Positions 25,903 through 33,637 of a DNA stretch of 64,000 bases are shown piece after piece. The DNA is taken from positions 2,238,501 to 2,302,500 of the forward strand of contig NZ_CP087106.1 of NCBI RefSeq assembly GCF_028583545.1, in the 5' to 3' direction. Under the pieces are notes generated by a model, which saw only the letters and a list, made by a program, of their open reading frames with translations, ran no database searches and had not been told where the DNA came from. Made by a program: the position numbers and the translations under genes. Positions within the stretch are counted from its first letter, which is position 1. The number at the start of each line of letters is the position of its first letter. Source of the DNA: Methylobacterium sp. NMS14P (lineage in GTDB: Bacteria > Pseudomonadota > Alphaproteobacteria > Rhizobiales > Beijerinckiaceae).

Positions 25903-27227
25903 CGGCGGCCTCGAGCCGCCCAGGCGAGCATGTCGTTGCCGACGACGATCGGGGCGCGGTACTCGCCGAGCATAAGGTCGGTCATGGCCCACACCATCGC
26001 GTCGAGGCGGTCGGGCGAGCCCTCACCGAGGTAGCCGTCACCCGCCATCTGGCACATCTGATCTTCGAGCTCGGACAGGCCCGCCACGTGGCTGACGCGT
26101 CCCTGCTCGTAGAGGGCCGCCACCGGCTCGGCCCGAACCGCCTTGCCGCGCGATGCGGTGACCTCGCCATAGGCCACGTTCGGATCGGCGGCTCTGATGA
26201 CCGCCTCGACCATGGCGCCCCCGAAGTTGCGCTCGGCCACGATCCTGTCAGCCTTGAACTCGTGGTACGCCGCGACAGCGATGCGGCCCCAGCCGGCTGG
26301 TGACAGCTTGCAGGTCCGGTCCGCCAGCACGTAGCCGCGACCGTCCACACCCTTGCCTCCGACCACGATGCCGACGCTGTCGCCGTCATCGTCCGCTCCA
26401 CGCGTCCCGGAGGGATCAATCGAGACCACCACGCGCTGCATCTGTGGCAGGCCGACCGGGCGCACGGCCTGGTCAATCATCGCCCGGGTCCAGAGGGCGC
26501 CGGGCACGTCGTCGAGGATCTCGGCCTCAAGCTCCTGCCGCCCGAGCCGGGTGCCGGCGTAGCGGGCCTGAAGCTGGGCCAGCGCGCTCGGCGCAAGGTT
26601 GGCCGCGTTGTCCATAGTGCGGCCGCGGGTGATCTTGGTTCGAGGGTCGGCAAGGATGCGTCGGACGAGTGGCACTGGCTTCGGTGTCGTCGTGACGACC
26701 ACCTGAGGATCCTCGCCGAGCCGCAGCCCGAACAGCATCTGGTCCCAGGTGTCCGGCTTGTCCCAGGCTGCGAGCTCGTCGCACCACGCGTCGTGATGCT
26801 GAGGCCCGCGGAGGCGGTCCGGCTCGTCGGCCGAGAACAGCTTGTACCGCGTGTCGTTGACGAGGATCAGCTCGCCGAGGGAGCGATTCCAGGTCGCCAC
26901 CATCTCAGGCGGCAGCACGCCCAGAAGCCCGCTCTCGCCCTCAACGCAGGTGTCTCGCGCATCCGCGTAGGTCGGCGCCAGAACAGCAATGCGGCGCCCG
27001 GGCTTGCTCGCCCCGCGCCAAGCGACATGCTCGGCACCGGTGCGCGTCTTACCCCATCCGCGGCCGGCGAGGATCAGCCACGTCGACCAGGATGTCCCCG
27101 GCGGCGTGAGCTGCTCAGGCCTCGCTCTCTCGATCCACTCCGCTCGCCGCAAGGCCGCCGCTCGACTTGAGGGCGGCAGCAGCGTCGAGTCTTCCGAAGA
27201 TTCGGGCAAGCGCGTCGTCTGCGCCAT
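25899..27227 (-). CDS. Terminase large subunit
   Basis: 442 aa. Walker A is GRGWGKT at residues 55-61, the Walker B region is DAWCDELAAW and the nuclease domain begins at VVSIDPSGTRGADDDGD, with its last acid in DRLDAMVWAMTDL. It packages DNA into the prohead. The ATG at 27227 has a GAGG site 6 nt upstream and lies 113 nt inside the small subunit gene, so the two overlap substantially. Confidence 0.93.
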   Translation of the reverse strand: MAQTTRLPESSEDSTLLPPSSRAAALRRAEWIERARPEQLTPPGTSWSTWLILAGRGWGKTRTGAEHVAWRGASKPGRRIAVLAPTYADARDTCVEGESGLLGVLPPEMVATWNRSLGELILVNDTRYKLFSADEPDRLRGPQHHDAWCDELAAWDKPDTWDQMLFGLRLGEDPQVVVTTTPKPVPLVRRILADPRTKITRGRTMDNAANLAPSALAQLQARYAGTRLGRQELEAEILDDVPGALWTRAMIDQAVRPVGLPQMQRVVVSIDPSGTRGADDDGDSVGIVVGGKGVDGRGYVLADRTCKLSPAGWGRIAVAAYHEFKADRIVAERNFGGAMVEAVIRAADPNVAYGEVTASRGKAVRAEPVAALYEQGRVSHVAGLSELEDQMCQMAGDGYLGEGSPDRLDAMVWAMTDLMLGEYRAPIVVGNDMLAWAARGRR

Positions 27228-27633
27228 GCTTCACCTCGCCGCCGAGGTTCACGTCGACCTTGTCGCCGTACTTCTTCGGGGCCGCCTTACCCATCAGCCA
27301 CTTCCGGGCCTCGACCCGAAGCTTCGATCGGCTGATGTGCTCGTGATCAGCAACGGGATCCAACGCCTCCCCGTCCTTGCCTCGACGCTCCATCCAATCA
27401 TTGGTGCCGTCGTCAGCAATTTCGACGATCTCATCTGCCCAGGTGTCGGCCTGCGCCTCGCGCGCCTGCGCGTACTGTGAACGAAACTCGTCGTGCTCCC
27501 GCATCCACCGGTAGATAGTGGTGTGCTTCGGCATCATCTCGTCGCGGCAGATCTCACGAAGGGTCTGACCCGAGGCGAGGCGGTCGCAGATCTCCCCGGC
27601 AATCTCAGGCCCGTAATCCGACGGGCGTCCCAT
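27115..27633 (-). CDS. Terminase small subunit
   Basis: 172 aa. The N-terminal HTH (DRLASGQTLREICRDEMMPK, TTIYRWMREH) and the later RSKLRVEARKWLMGKAAPKKYGDKV are typical of terminase small subunits. The C-terminal 40 residues are encoded in the stretch that also encodes the start of the large subunit. It recognises the packaging site. Confidence 0.88.
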   Translation of the reverse strand: MGRPSDYGPEIAGEICDRLASGQTLREICRDEMMPKHTTIYRWMREHDEFRSQYAQAREAQADTWADEIVEIADDGTNDWMERRGKDGEALDPVADHEHISRSKLRVEARKWLMGKAAPKKYGDKVDVNLGGEVKHGADDALARIFGRLDAAAALKSSGGLAASGVDRESEA

Positions 27634-27919
27634 TCATAACCTCTCCGTCTGCGGGTAACAGGTCCACTCGGAAGAACCGCAGGAGCGGCCAGACGATTGC
27701 CTCTGGAAGAGCGAACCACTCACGATGTACACGGTAGGCATCCAGAAGGCGGTGCAGCCTGCGCTCGCCTGCCGAGTTCCAATGCCGCTCGCCTAGGATC
27801 CTGATCGGATAGGGGCAGCCTGTCTCCAGCTGAGACGCGCGGGCATCAACGCTGCCGCCAGTGTACCCGACCTTGAAACGATCGGTGCCTTCAGCCCACA
27901 GCAAGTAGACGGTGCTCAT
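27605..27919 (-). CDS. GIY-YIG family nuclease (T5orf172/MUG113 type)
   Basis: 104 aa. VYLLWAEGTDRFKVGYTGGS, RASQLETGCPYPI, ERRLHRLLDAYRVHREWFAL form the compact T5orf172-type GIY-YIG domain with Tyr, Arg and Glu residues in place. The 3' end overlaps the terminase small gene by 29 nt. Probably another selfish element. Confidence 0.75.
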   Translation of the reverse strand: MSTVYLLWAEGTDRFKVGYTGGSVDARASQLETGCPYPIRILGERHWNSAGERRLHRLLDAYRVHREWFALPEAIVWPLLRFFRVDLLPADGEVMNGTPVGLRA

Positions 27920-27935
27920 GCATCAGCATAGCACG

Positions 27936-28265
27936 TCACGCCCCCGTCTTGACCACGCTCTTGCCGGCACCGCTCGCATCCTTCGCATCGGCCGGCGCCT
28001 GGTCATCCAGACCCTGGGCGAGCTCACCCATGGCGGCGTTGCTCTCGGACACCCGGGCCAGGGCGCCTTCCAGGGTGCCGAGGGCGACCATGGCGGTGGC
28101 CGACACACCCGCGGCGCGCACGTTGTGCAGCTGGGCGTAGGCCTCCCCGACGGCGCGGGCCATGGCGGTACTGTGCTCGACGAGCTTGGCGTGGGGCATG
28201 ACGGGATCCTGGAACCGAGGGACGCGGGGGAGCGGCGAACCGCCGGTGTCTGTCAGGCCGGACAT
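27936..28265 (-). CDS. Small helical phage protein, unknown
   Basis: 109 aa from the ATG at 28265 (a 113-aa version begins at 28277). Residues 25-85 are Ala-rich helix (HAKLVEHSTAMARAVGEAYA, AMVALGTLEGALARVSESN), probably a coiled coil. It is the second gene of the late transcript, upstream of the packaging genes. No family recognised. Confidence 0.5.
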   Translation of the reverse strand: MSGLTDTGGSPLPRVPRFQDPVMPHAKLVEHSTAMARAVGEAYAQLHNVRAAGVSATAMVALGTLEGALARVSESNAAMGELAQGLDDQAPADAKDASGAGKSVVKTGA

Positions 28266-28375
28266 CGGCGACCGCACATCAGCGCCTCACCCACCAGATC
28301 GAGCCACAGCACGAGGCCCGCGGTGAGGACGGCGTGGCAGAGGTTGGCGTAGGCGATGAGGCGGGGATCGGGCAT
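28253..28375 (-). CDS. 40-aa putative membrane peptide
   Basis: First ORF after the predicted late promoter. GAGG lies just upstream of the ATG at 28375 and its stop overlaps the start of the next gene. The peptide has one hydrophobic helix (NLCHAVLTAGLVLWLDLVG) and three Cys. Small, but position and ribosome site support translation. A role in lysis or membrane contact cannot be judged. Confidence 0.45.
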   Translation of the reverse strand: MPDPRLIAYANLCHAVLTAGLVLWLDLVGEALMCGRRCPA

Positions 28376-28484
28376 CGCGGCCTCGGGACGCTTCGCGCGG
28401 GGGCAAGAAACGGTCTTGGGCCTCCGGCCTCATCCGCTCTCGTCGCGAGCCCGCGCATATTCTTCGTCGGCAAGCGATGAGCGG

Positions 28485-28512
28485 ATGATAGGTTTCGTCT
28501 ATCGCCTGTCAA
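28485..28512 (-). promoter_or_regulatory. Predicted late promoter (sigma70-type)
   Basis: Read on the minus strand: TTGACA (28512-28507), a 16-nt spacer, then TATCAT (28490-28485). It lies 15 nt beyond the stop of the NusG-like gene and points into the packaging and morphogenesis genes. The -35 is a perfect consensus and the -10 matches 5 of 6. Confidence 0.7.
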
Positions 28513-28526
28513 GCGCGCTATTGATG

Positions 28527-29249
28527 TCAGGCGGCTCGTTCCACATCCTCAATGGGCAGCCGGATGTCGCAGACCGAGCCCATCATGCTCAGCGAGATGA
28601 CACCGACGGTGCCGCCCTGCGCCGCGGACACGAACGTCCCGAGGAAGCCGGCGAAGGGCCCAGACATGGCGCGAACCGGCTCACCCGAGGCGATGGCCCC
28701 GATAGGTGTCCGGTTGGTCGCGCCGGCGAGCTCCTCGGCGCCTCGATCCCGTAGCCAGCGCATGCCGACCGGTCCGATCTGAAGCGGCCCCAGCGTGGGT
28801 GAGCCGAGGATGCCGACCAGCCCGTGCACGTTGCGGCCGTCGATGTCGCGATCGCGGAGCACAGCCAGGGTCTCGTCGCACAGGCCATCGATCACGCCCA
28901 GGAACAGGTAGTGGCGCAGGATCGGGAACTGCTGCTCCCGGCGCGGCACGCGGAGGTTCGAGCGCACCGAGCGGCGCCAGAAGAACTCGCACGGCACGTA
29001 GGCGAGGAACGGCGTCTCGCCGGCGCGGCGGCCGGTCATGACGATGCTGCGGATGCTGGCGGCAGCGGACAGCTCGCGGCTCGGCGCCGTGGTGGCGATG
29101 TACCAGCGGACAGGCGAGCGACGGCCGCCGAAGTTCGGCACCACGTTGCGCCGCCCCTCCTCGATCGGCACGTCCTGCGCGATCGTCGAGTTGTGCTGCG
29201 GCGTCGCCTGGGCTGTGTTGTATCCCTTGCCGTGCTGTCCTCTGGGCAT
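28527..29249 (-). CDS. NusG/RfaH-type transcription factor
   Basis: 240 aa. An NGN-like N-terminal domain (RWYIATTAPSRELSAAASI, PFLAYVPCEFFWRR, FPILRHYLFLGV) is followed by a KOW domain starting at GEPVRAMSGPFAGFLGTFVS. NusG paralogs modify RNA polymerase elongation. Placed just before the predicted late promoter, it is a good candidate for the phage late antiterminator, replacing a Q protein. The inserted helix and the N-terminal Gln/Asn-rich extension (about 40 aa) are unusual. Confidence 0.85.
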   Translation of the reverse strand: MPRGQHGKGYNTAQATPQHNSTIAQDVPIEEGRRNVVPNFGGRRSPVRWYIATTAPSRELSAAASIRSIVMTGRRAGETPFLAYVPCEFFWRRSVRSNLRVPRREQQFPILRHYLFLGVIDGLCDETLAVLRDRDIDGRNVHGLVGILGSPTLGPLQIGPVGMRWLRDRGAEELAGATNRTPIGAIASGEPVRAMSGPFAGFLGTFVSAAQGGTVGVISLSMMGSVCDIRLPIEDVERAA

Positions 29250-29285
29250 GTGCTGGCGGCCTCTGTGGGGTTACGCGACTGGGGG

Positions 29286-30071
29286 TCAGGCGGTGCGCTC
29301 GACGCCAGTGAACGGCTCGCCGCCGGACTGAAGCACGGCATCGATCTCGGCCTGGAGGCGGCGCTTGGCGCGCTCTTCGCGGTCTCGGATCAGAGCGTTG
29401 GCGCGCTGCTGCTCCGACCGCTCGCGGGCGATCTCATCCTCGGTGCGGCCGGGCATGGCGCTGCTGCGGCCGAGCGCAGCCTTCTGTCGCTCCCAGCGCG
29501 CCAGGGCATCGGCCCGCTGTTCCGGTGTCGTGTGATTCTCGACGATCTCCGCGTCGAGAATCTGCCCGATGCGGTAGAGCTCGGCCTCGATCGGCTGGAC
29601 GATCGCCCGACACTCGGCAACCACATCCGCGCTGGACGGGATGCCGCGTCCATTCCACGGCGCCTTCCAACCTGGGCGACTGAAGGCGATGCGGGCGCGC
29701 TCCACTGCCCAGGTCGGCATGTCGCGGAGCGCCTCGGCGTACAGCTTCACCTTCACGTCGGTCTCTTCGCCCGAGGCGCCGAAGGTCTCGCCGGTCGCCA
29801 TGATGGCGGCCAGCACGTCCTCCAGATCCTCGCCCGGGGTCGCGCGCAGGGACGCCAGAAGTTCGCGGCGGCGGCTTTCCAGCGCGTCCCGCTCTGCGCC
29901 CTGCGGGGCCTGCGAGGCCGAGATGATCTTGCGCCCGAACTGCGATGGGTGATCGTCCGCCCGGTTAGTGAAGCGCCCCAGCAGGTCGCCCATCGCCCTC
30001 GTGCTCAATGAGGGGGCCCGAACCTCGGGAGCCGGCTGCGTCTTCCTGGTCTCGATTTGCCTGCCGGGCAT
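29286..30071 (-). CDS. Replication-region protein (possible helicase loader)
   Basis: 261 aa from the ATG at 30071, which has GGAGG 6 nt upstream (an ATG at 30092 is possible). Residues 75-165 carry LEDVLAAIMATGETFGAS, WAVERARIAFSRPGWKAPWN and SADVVAECRAI; the C-terminal 70 residues are a highly charged helix. It overlaps the initiator gene by about 100 nt. Function is not recognised; the position next to the initiator suggests loader or replisome partner. Confidence 0.6.
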   Translation of the reverse strand: MPGRQIETRKTQPAPEVRAPSLSTRAMGDLLGRFTNRADDHPSQFGRKIISASQAPQGAERDALESRRRELLASLRATPGEDLEDVLAAIMATGETFGASGEETDVKVKLYAEALRDMPTWAVERARIAFSRPGWKAPWNGRGIPSSADVVAECRAIVQPIEAELYRIGQILDAEIVENHTTPEQRADALARWERQKAALGRSSAMPGRTEDEIARERSEQQRANALIRDREERAKRRLQAEIDAVLQSGGEPFTGVERTA

Positions 30072-30879
30072 GGCGGGCCTCCATGCGTTCAATGAGACGG
30101 GTGGTTGCCGAGGATCGCTGGCGGGGCGAGGCGCGCGGCCGCGTCTGCGGAGCGTCCAGCACGGCGAGCACGTAGGGGATCGGGCTCTGCGTCCTGGCGG
30201 ACTTGGCGGCCGCGATGGCGCCGTGGATCCGCTCGGGATCGTGGAAGCGGCGCAGCCACTGGCCGATCACGTCGCCGGCCAGCTTCGGGGTGCAGCCGCA
30301 CTCCATCAGCCAGACCTTGCCGTCGAGCCAGAGGCGATCGGTCCAGGAAGCGTCAGCAGGCAGGGCGGCGCCAGCCGGCCGGCCCGAGGCGGTAGCCTCG
30401 GAACCGTTCTGCTTGTGGGGGATCCCTAGTGGTGGTTCCCCTAGTGAGGGTTCTTGCCCGGAACGTGCTTCCGGTGGCTCGGTCGTCAATTTCCGGTGGT
30501 TTTGGAAGGAATTTCCGGTGGTTCGGGCGTCATTTTCCGGTGGTTTGACCACCGGAAGCTTTTTCCGCTGGATGCGTTCAACGGCCTGAGCGTGCAGCTC
30601 GGGCGTCATCACCAGCTGGATCCGATCCACCCCACGGGTGCCGTCCGGGTTCCGCTTTGAGAACCGCATGACGAGCAGCGCATCCTCCAGCCCAGCCAGC
30701 GCCGTGCGGATGGTGCGATCGGTCAGCATCATCTCGTCGGCGAGCGTCTTCTGAGACGGCCACGCCTTTCCATGCTCGTTCGCGTAGTCGGCGATCGCCA
30801 TGAGCACGGCCCGCTGGGTCGCACTCTTCGGCTTCTGTGTCTTCGCCCAACGGAGTGCTTCGACGCTCATGCTCGCCAA
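29965..30879 (-). CDS. Replication initiator-like HTH protein
   Basis: 304 aa. An N-terminal winged HTH (ATQRAVLMAIADYANEHGKA, SQKTLADEMMLTDRTIRTAL; HTH_36 type) is followed by a Pro/Arg linker and a C-terminal helical domain (AGDVIGQWLRRFHDPERI). The linker-coding DNA carries the iteron array at 30469-30557, as in lambda O where ori lies inside the gene. It probably binds those iterons and recruits the helicase. Confidence 0.78.
   Translation of the reverse strand: MASMSVEALRWAKTQKPKSATQRAVLMAIADYANEHGKAWPSQKTLADEMMLTDRTIRTALAGLEDALLVMRFSKRNPDGTRGVDRIQLVMTPELHAQAVERIQRKKLPVVKPPENDARTTGNSFQNHRKLTTEPPEARSGQEPSLGEPPLGIPHKQNGSEATASGRPAGAALPADASWTDRLWLDGKVWLMECGCTPKLAGDVIGQWLRRFHDPERIHGAIAAAKSARTQSPIPYVLAVLDAPQTRPRASPRQRSSATTRLIERMEARHARQANRDQEDAAGSRGSGPLIEHEGDGRPAGALH
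30424..30557. repeat. Iteron array, predicted phage replication origin
   Basis: Four direct copies of TTCCGGTGGTT start at 30469, 30491, 30513 and 30535, exactly 22 bp apart (two helical turns); the first has C for T at position 10. An inverted copy, ACCACCGGAA, lies at 30548-30557. Beside it, CCCTAGTG occurs twice (30424 and 30439). The period is not a multiple of 3, so protein repetition does not explain it. It lies in the linker of the initiator gene. Confidence 0.8.
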
Positions 30880-31199
30880 GCCTCCAGCGGTGTATTCTTC
30901 TTGCTGCGATTGCAGACAGCGCAGGCAGCGACGAGATTGCTATCGTCGTTGGTTCCACCGCGGGTGAAGGCCACGACGTGGTCGCACTGCATCAGCTGCT
31001 GAGTGCTGCCGCAGTACCGGCACACGCCCTTGTCGCGAGCGATGATGTGACGGCTGATGCGGCGCCACTCAGACTGCTTCAAGCCGTAGCGCAGGGCGGG
31101 CTTCCGACCTTCCGGGATCGGACATGTGCAGACGATGCGGGATCGACCATCACGGCCGATCCGCTCCTCCGTGCATTCGCAGGCAGGGCCGTCGCTCAT
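30867..31199 (-). CDS. HNH endonuclease
   Basis: 110 aa. RDKGVCRYCGSTQQLMQCDH, VAFTRGGTNDDSNLVAACAV and CNRSKK give a zinc-coordinated HNH fold (CxxC pairs plus catalytic DH). An extra CxC pair is near the N-terminus. It overlaps the initiator gene by 13 nt. It may be a homing nuclease or serve in phage packaging or recombination. Confidence 0.85.
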   Translation of the reverse strand: MSDGPACECTEERIGRDGRSRIVCTCPIPEGRKPALRYGLKQSEWRRISRHIIARDKGVCRYCGSTQQLMQCDHVVAFTRGGTNDDSNLVAACAVCNRSKKNTPLEAWRA

Positions 31200-31202
31200 G
31201 GG

Positions 31203-31904
31203 CTACTCCGCAGCTGCGAGGTCGAAGAGGGGCGCGTCGGCGACGACGGCGAATCGAGCACGGTCCGCCGGCTTGGTCAGGCGCTGCCGGCAGCCCGGCG
31301 GGATCCAGAACGGAGCCCGCGGGGCACGCCCGCGCACCCAGACGAACCAGGCGTAGGACGTGGCTGTGCCAGCGTCCGGATCCCACCTTCCCTTCGTCAT
31401 GGGCACGCGCTCGACGAACGGCGCGAGCAGAGTCGGCGGCTGATCCCGGAACAGGGTCTCGTAGCGCTCGACGCCCTCAACCCAGACGGTGCGCAGCAGC
31501 ATTGCGACCACGGGGGCCAGCGTCAGCGCGCGCAGCGTGAAGGCCGTGGCCGGGCGGAACGGCGGGTTGGTGATGATGAACTCGGGCGCCATCCCGTCTT
31601 CGGGCGACCCGATCACCGTGCCCTCGTCAAGGAAGTCCTCGAGGCGGTAGCCGCGGCCATAATCGAATATGTCTGAGCCCCAGCCGCCCCCGCCGAAATA
31701 CTCGAGCAGGACCTCGAACATGTGGCCCTCGCCGCAGGCGGGATCCCAGCACGCGTCGAACCGCATGACCTGCTGCAAGCCGAGATGCGGTAGGACGTGC
31801 TCGCATAAGGCGCGCGTCGCCCAGGGCGGCGTCGGGAAGAAGTCGAGGCTGTCCGGCGGCTCGCGCCTGGACGCCATGACAGCGGTGTGGCCAGCCGGAA
31901 TCAC
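31203..31904 (-). CDS. DNA adenine methyltransferase-like protein
   Basis: 233 aa. LDFFPTPPWATRALCEHVLP, the SAM motif DPACGEGHMFEVL and the catalytic-type NPPF motif (IITNPPFRP) define an N6-adenine class methyltransferase fold. The start overlaps the upstream stop (ATGA). It may methylate phage DNA against host restriction; I see no target-recognition domain, so it is likely a small, stand-alone enzyme. Confidence 0.75.
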   Translation of the reverse strand: MIPAGHTAVMASRREPPDSLDFFPTPPWATRALCEHVLPHLGLQQVMRFDACWDPACGEGHMFEVLLEYFGGGGWGSDIFDYGRGYRLEDFLDEGTVIGSPEDGMAPEFIITNPPFRPATAFTLRALTLAPVVAMLLRTVWVEGVERYETLFRDQPPTLLAPFVERVPMTKGRWDPDAGTATSYAWFVWVRGRAPRAPFWIPPGCRQRLTKPADRARFAVVADAPLFDLAAAE

Positions 31905-32200
31905 TGCACGGCCCTCGGCGCCTCGTGAGCGCTCGCCGCCGTCAGACCGAGCACAGCATGCTGCCGCTCGGTGGTCGCGTTGACGATCGACCAGGCCAGC
32001 CGGCGGAAGGCGTCGTTCTGCTTCGGCGTGCGGAAGCCGAGCGCCGCGTTGACGGCCTCGTTCACGCGGATCCAGTCGCCGTGATGCACGTGGTCACCGC
32101 CGGCGATGATGAGGGCGTAGAGCACCGCGAGAGAGCGGGCGGTGGCCCGTCCACTCTCGGCCTCGGCCAGGAACAGGGAGAGGATCGGGTGCTCAGCCAT
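31901..32200 (-). CDS. Hypothetical early protein
   Basis: 99 aa, helical (LSLFLAEAESGRATARSLAV, WIRVNEAVNAALGFRTPKQN, FRRLAWSIVNATTE). No motif recognised. It is coupled to the methyltransferase gene by a 4-nt overlap. Confidence 0.55.
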   Translation of the reverse strand: MAEHPILSLFLAEAESGRATARSLAVLYALIIAGGDHVHHGDWIRVNEAVNAALGFRTPKQNDAFRRLAWSIVNATTERQHAVLGLTAASAHEAPRAVQ

Positions 32201-32205
32201 GGCGC

Positions 32206-32466
32206 TCAGACCATGCCGAGAGCTTGCATGTAGAGCTCAAGGATTGCGTCGAGCTCCTGCCGCTCGGCATGATCCTGCTTCCGGATCTTCAAGATCTCGC
32301 GGACCGCCTTCGCGTCGAAACCCCGGCCCTTCAGCTCGGCGAACACCTCCTTGATGTCGCCCATGATGCCGGCCTTCTCCTCCTCGAGGCGCTCCAGGCG
32401 CTCGATGAACTGCTTCAGCTCGTCGGCGGCGACGCCTTCGGCTGACGTGACTTCGGAATCGGCCAT
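32206..32466 (-). CDS. GapR-like DNA-binding protein (DUF2312)
   Basis: 86 aa, the full length of the family. ELKQFIERLERLEEEKAGIM, DIKEVFAELKGRGFDAKAVR and ILKIRKQDHAERQELDAIL are the DUF2312/GapR pattern. GapR is an alphaproteobacterial nucleoid protein that clamps overtwisted AT-rich DNA ahead of replication forks. A phage copy may support phage replication or compete with host GapR. Confidence 0.88.
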   Translation of the reverse strand: MADSEVTSAEGVAADELKQFIERLERLEEEKAGIMGDIKEVFAELKGRGFDAKAVREILKIRKQDHAERQELDAILELYMQALGMV

Positions 32467-32514
32467 GGCGGCCCTCGTGCGGCTGGAGAAAGGATCAGGG
32501 GCGAGGTCTCAGGA

Positions 32515-32934
32515 TCAGGCCACGGCCTGGAGCGGCTGACGCGGCGCTCCGAGGCCGGCCGCCTTCGCGAGCGCGGAGCGCTTGACCGCGTAGTCGGCGG
32601 CGACCAGCGGGTAGCTGTCCGGCAGGCCGAAGCGTTCGCGGTAGCCGCGGGCATCGAGGCCGTGCTTGGTCAGGTGGCGCTTGAGGGTCTTGTAGGGCTT
32701 GCCGTCAATGAAACTGATGATCGCGTCGCGGCGGACCGAGGCGTCGATCTGCTTCTTCGTGGGCTTGTCGGCCTGAGCCGGCGCATCCTCGGCGGGCTGG
32801 CCGAGGCCAGCGACGGCGCGGTGCACCGACGCGATCAGCCCAGGCAGGTCGGCTGCCGGCACATGGTGCTGGCCGACATAGGCCGTGACGATGCCGACGG
32901 CGTGGGAGACGTGCTCCGCGTGATCCATGTCCAT
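32515..32934 (-). CDS. MucR/Ros family regulator without zinc cysteines
   Basis: 139 aa. IISFIDGKPYKTLKRHLTKH, then YRERFGLPDSYPLVAADYA and RSALAKAAGLG match MucR/Ros. The zinc-ligand Cys of canonical members is replaced by Ser (ISF); the two His remain. Zinc-free Ros homologs are known in Mesorhizobium, so it can still bind DNA. It sits in the early leftward operon and may control phage or host genes. Confidence 0.85.
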   Translation of the reverse strand: MDMDHAEHVSHAVGIVTAYVGQHHVPAADLPGLIASVHRAVAGLGQPAEDAPAQADKPTKKQIDASVRRDAIISFIDGKPYKTLKRHLTKHGLDARGYRERFGLPDSYPLVAADYAVKRSALAKAAGLGAPRQPLQAVA

Positions 32935-32983
32935 GGCGATGCCTCGTGGTGCCGATGGCGGGAGCCGCCCGCCGCGGTGAAGA

Positions 32984-33223
32984 TCAGGAGGCGGAGCGGC
33001 TCGCCGCGCGCTCGGCGTGGCGGATGTCCTGGTCCAGCGCGATCATCGCGGAGACCTTGGCCTCGGGGATGCGAGTCGAGAGGGCGATCGTCGCGGTGTC
33101 AGGGCCGTGCCCAGCATCCCAGCGCGACAGGACGTCCGCGATCTCGACGAGGCTGTAGACGTGTCCGACCGGAAGGCGCCGAGCCACAATGGCTGCACGA
33201 TGGACGAGGCGCGTCGTCATCAT
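32984..33223 (-). CDS. Hypothetical early protein
   Basis: 79 aa, starting MMTTRLVHRAAIVARRLPVG; the second Met may be the real start. It has a helix with LVEIADVLSRWDAG and an Ile/Ala-rich C-terminus. Lies 4 nt downstream of the preceding gene. Function unknown. Confidence 0.5.
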   Translation of the reverse strand: MMTTRLVHRAAIVARRLPVGHVYSLVEIADVLSRWDAGHGPDTATIALSTRIPEAKVSAMIALDQDIRHAERAASRSAS

Positions 33224-33226
33224 CGC

Positions 33227-33637
33227 TCAGAGTCCTCGCTGTCCTGCTGCAGCAAGGTCGCGAAGCGCGCGCGCCGTTCGCTTCGCCTGCCGAGCCGTGC
33301 TGACGATCTCATCAAGTGCAGCAAGATCCGTCGACGGAATGGCCTGAGCGGCCAGGCGCTCAAGACGGTCCGCCAGCGCCGCAGCGTCGCGAAGCTCCTG
33401 ACGAAGCGCGCGGTTGCGGCGCTCATGGGCCGCGCGGATGGCGTCCATCTCTGCGGCGTCGATCCGACGAGCTTCGCGCCGCCAGATATCTTCGGCACGA
33501 CCATAGCGCATCGGCTCCTTTGAAACGGCGGACACGGCGCGAGCCGCACGGGTGATCGCAGCCTTGATGGTGTCGCCGACCGGTCGGGGTTCGGCGATTT
33601 CCTGGAGAAGGCGCGAGGCGGTTTCGATCGTCGTCAT
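33227..33637 (-). CDS. Hypothetical helical early protein
   Basis: 136 aa from the ATG at 33637, which has GAGG 8 nt upstream. A longer frame begins at 33709 but would run through the 21-bp repeat block. Residues 60-130 are a charged coiled coil (RREARRIDAAEMDAIRAAHE, ALRQELRDAAALADRLERL). The gene lies downstream of an apparent operator region. Confidence 0.55.
   Translation of the reverse strand: MTTIETASRLLQEIAEPRPVGDTIKAAITRAARAVSAVSKEPMRYGRAEDIWRREARRIDAAEMDAIRAAHERRNRALRQELRDAAALADRLERLAAQAIPSTDLAALDEIVSTARQAKRTARALRDLAAAGQRGL

Noticed and set aside
24202..26034. 610-codon plus-strand ORF opposite the portal gene
   Set aside because: Arg/Val/Leu/Gly-rich shadow of a high-GC coding strand; the minus-strand portal is a recognisable family with a conserved neighbourhood.
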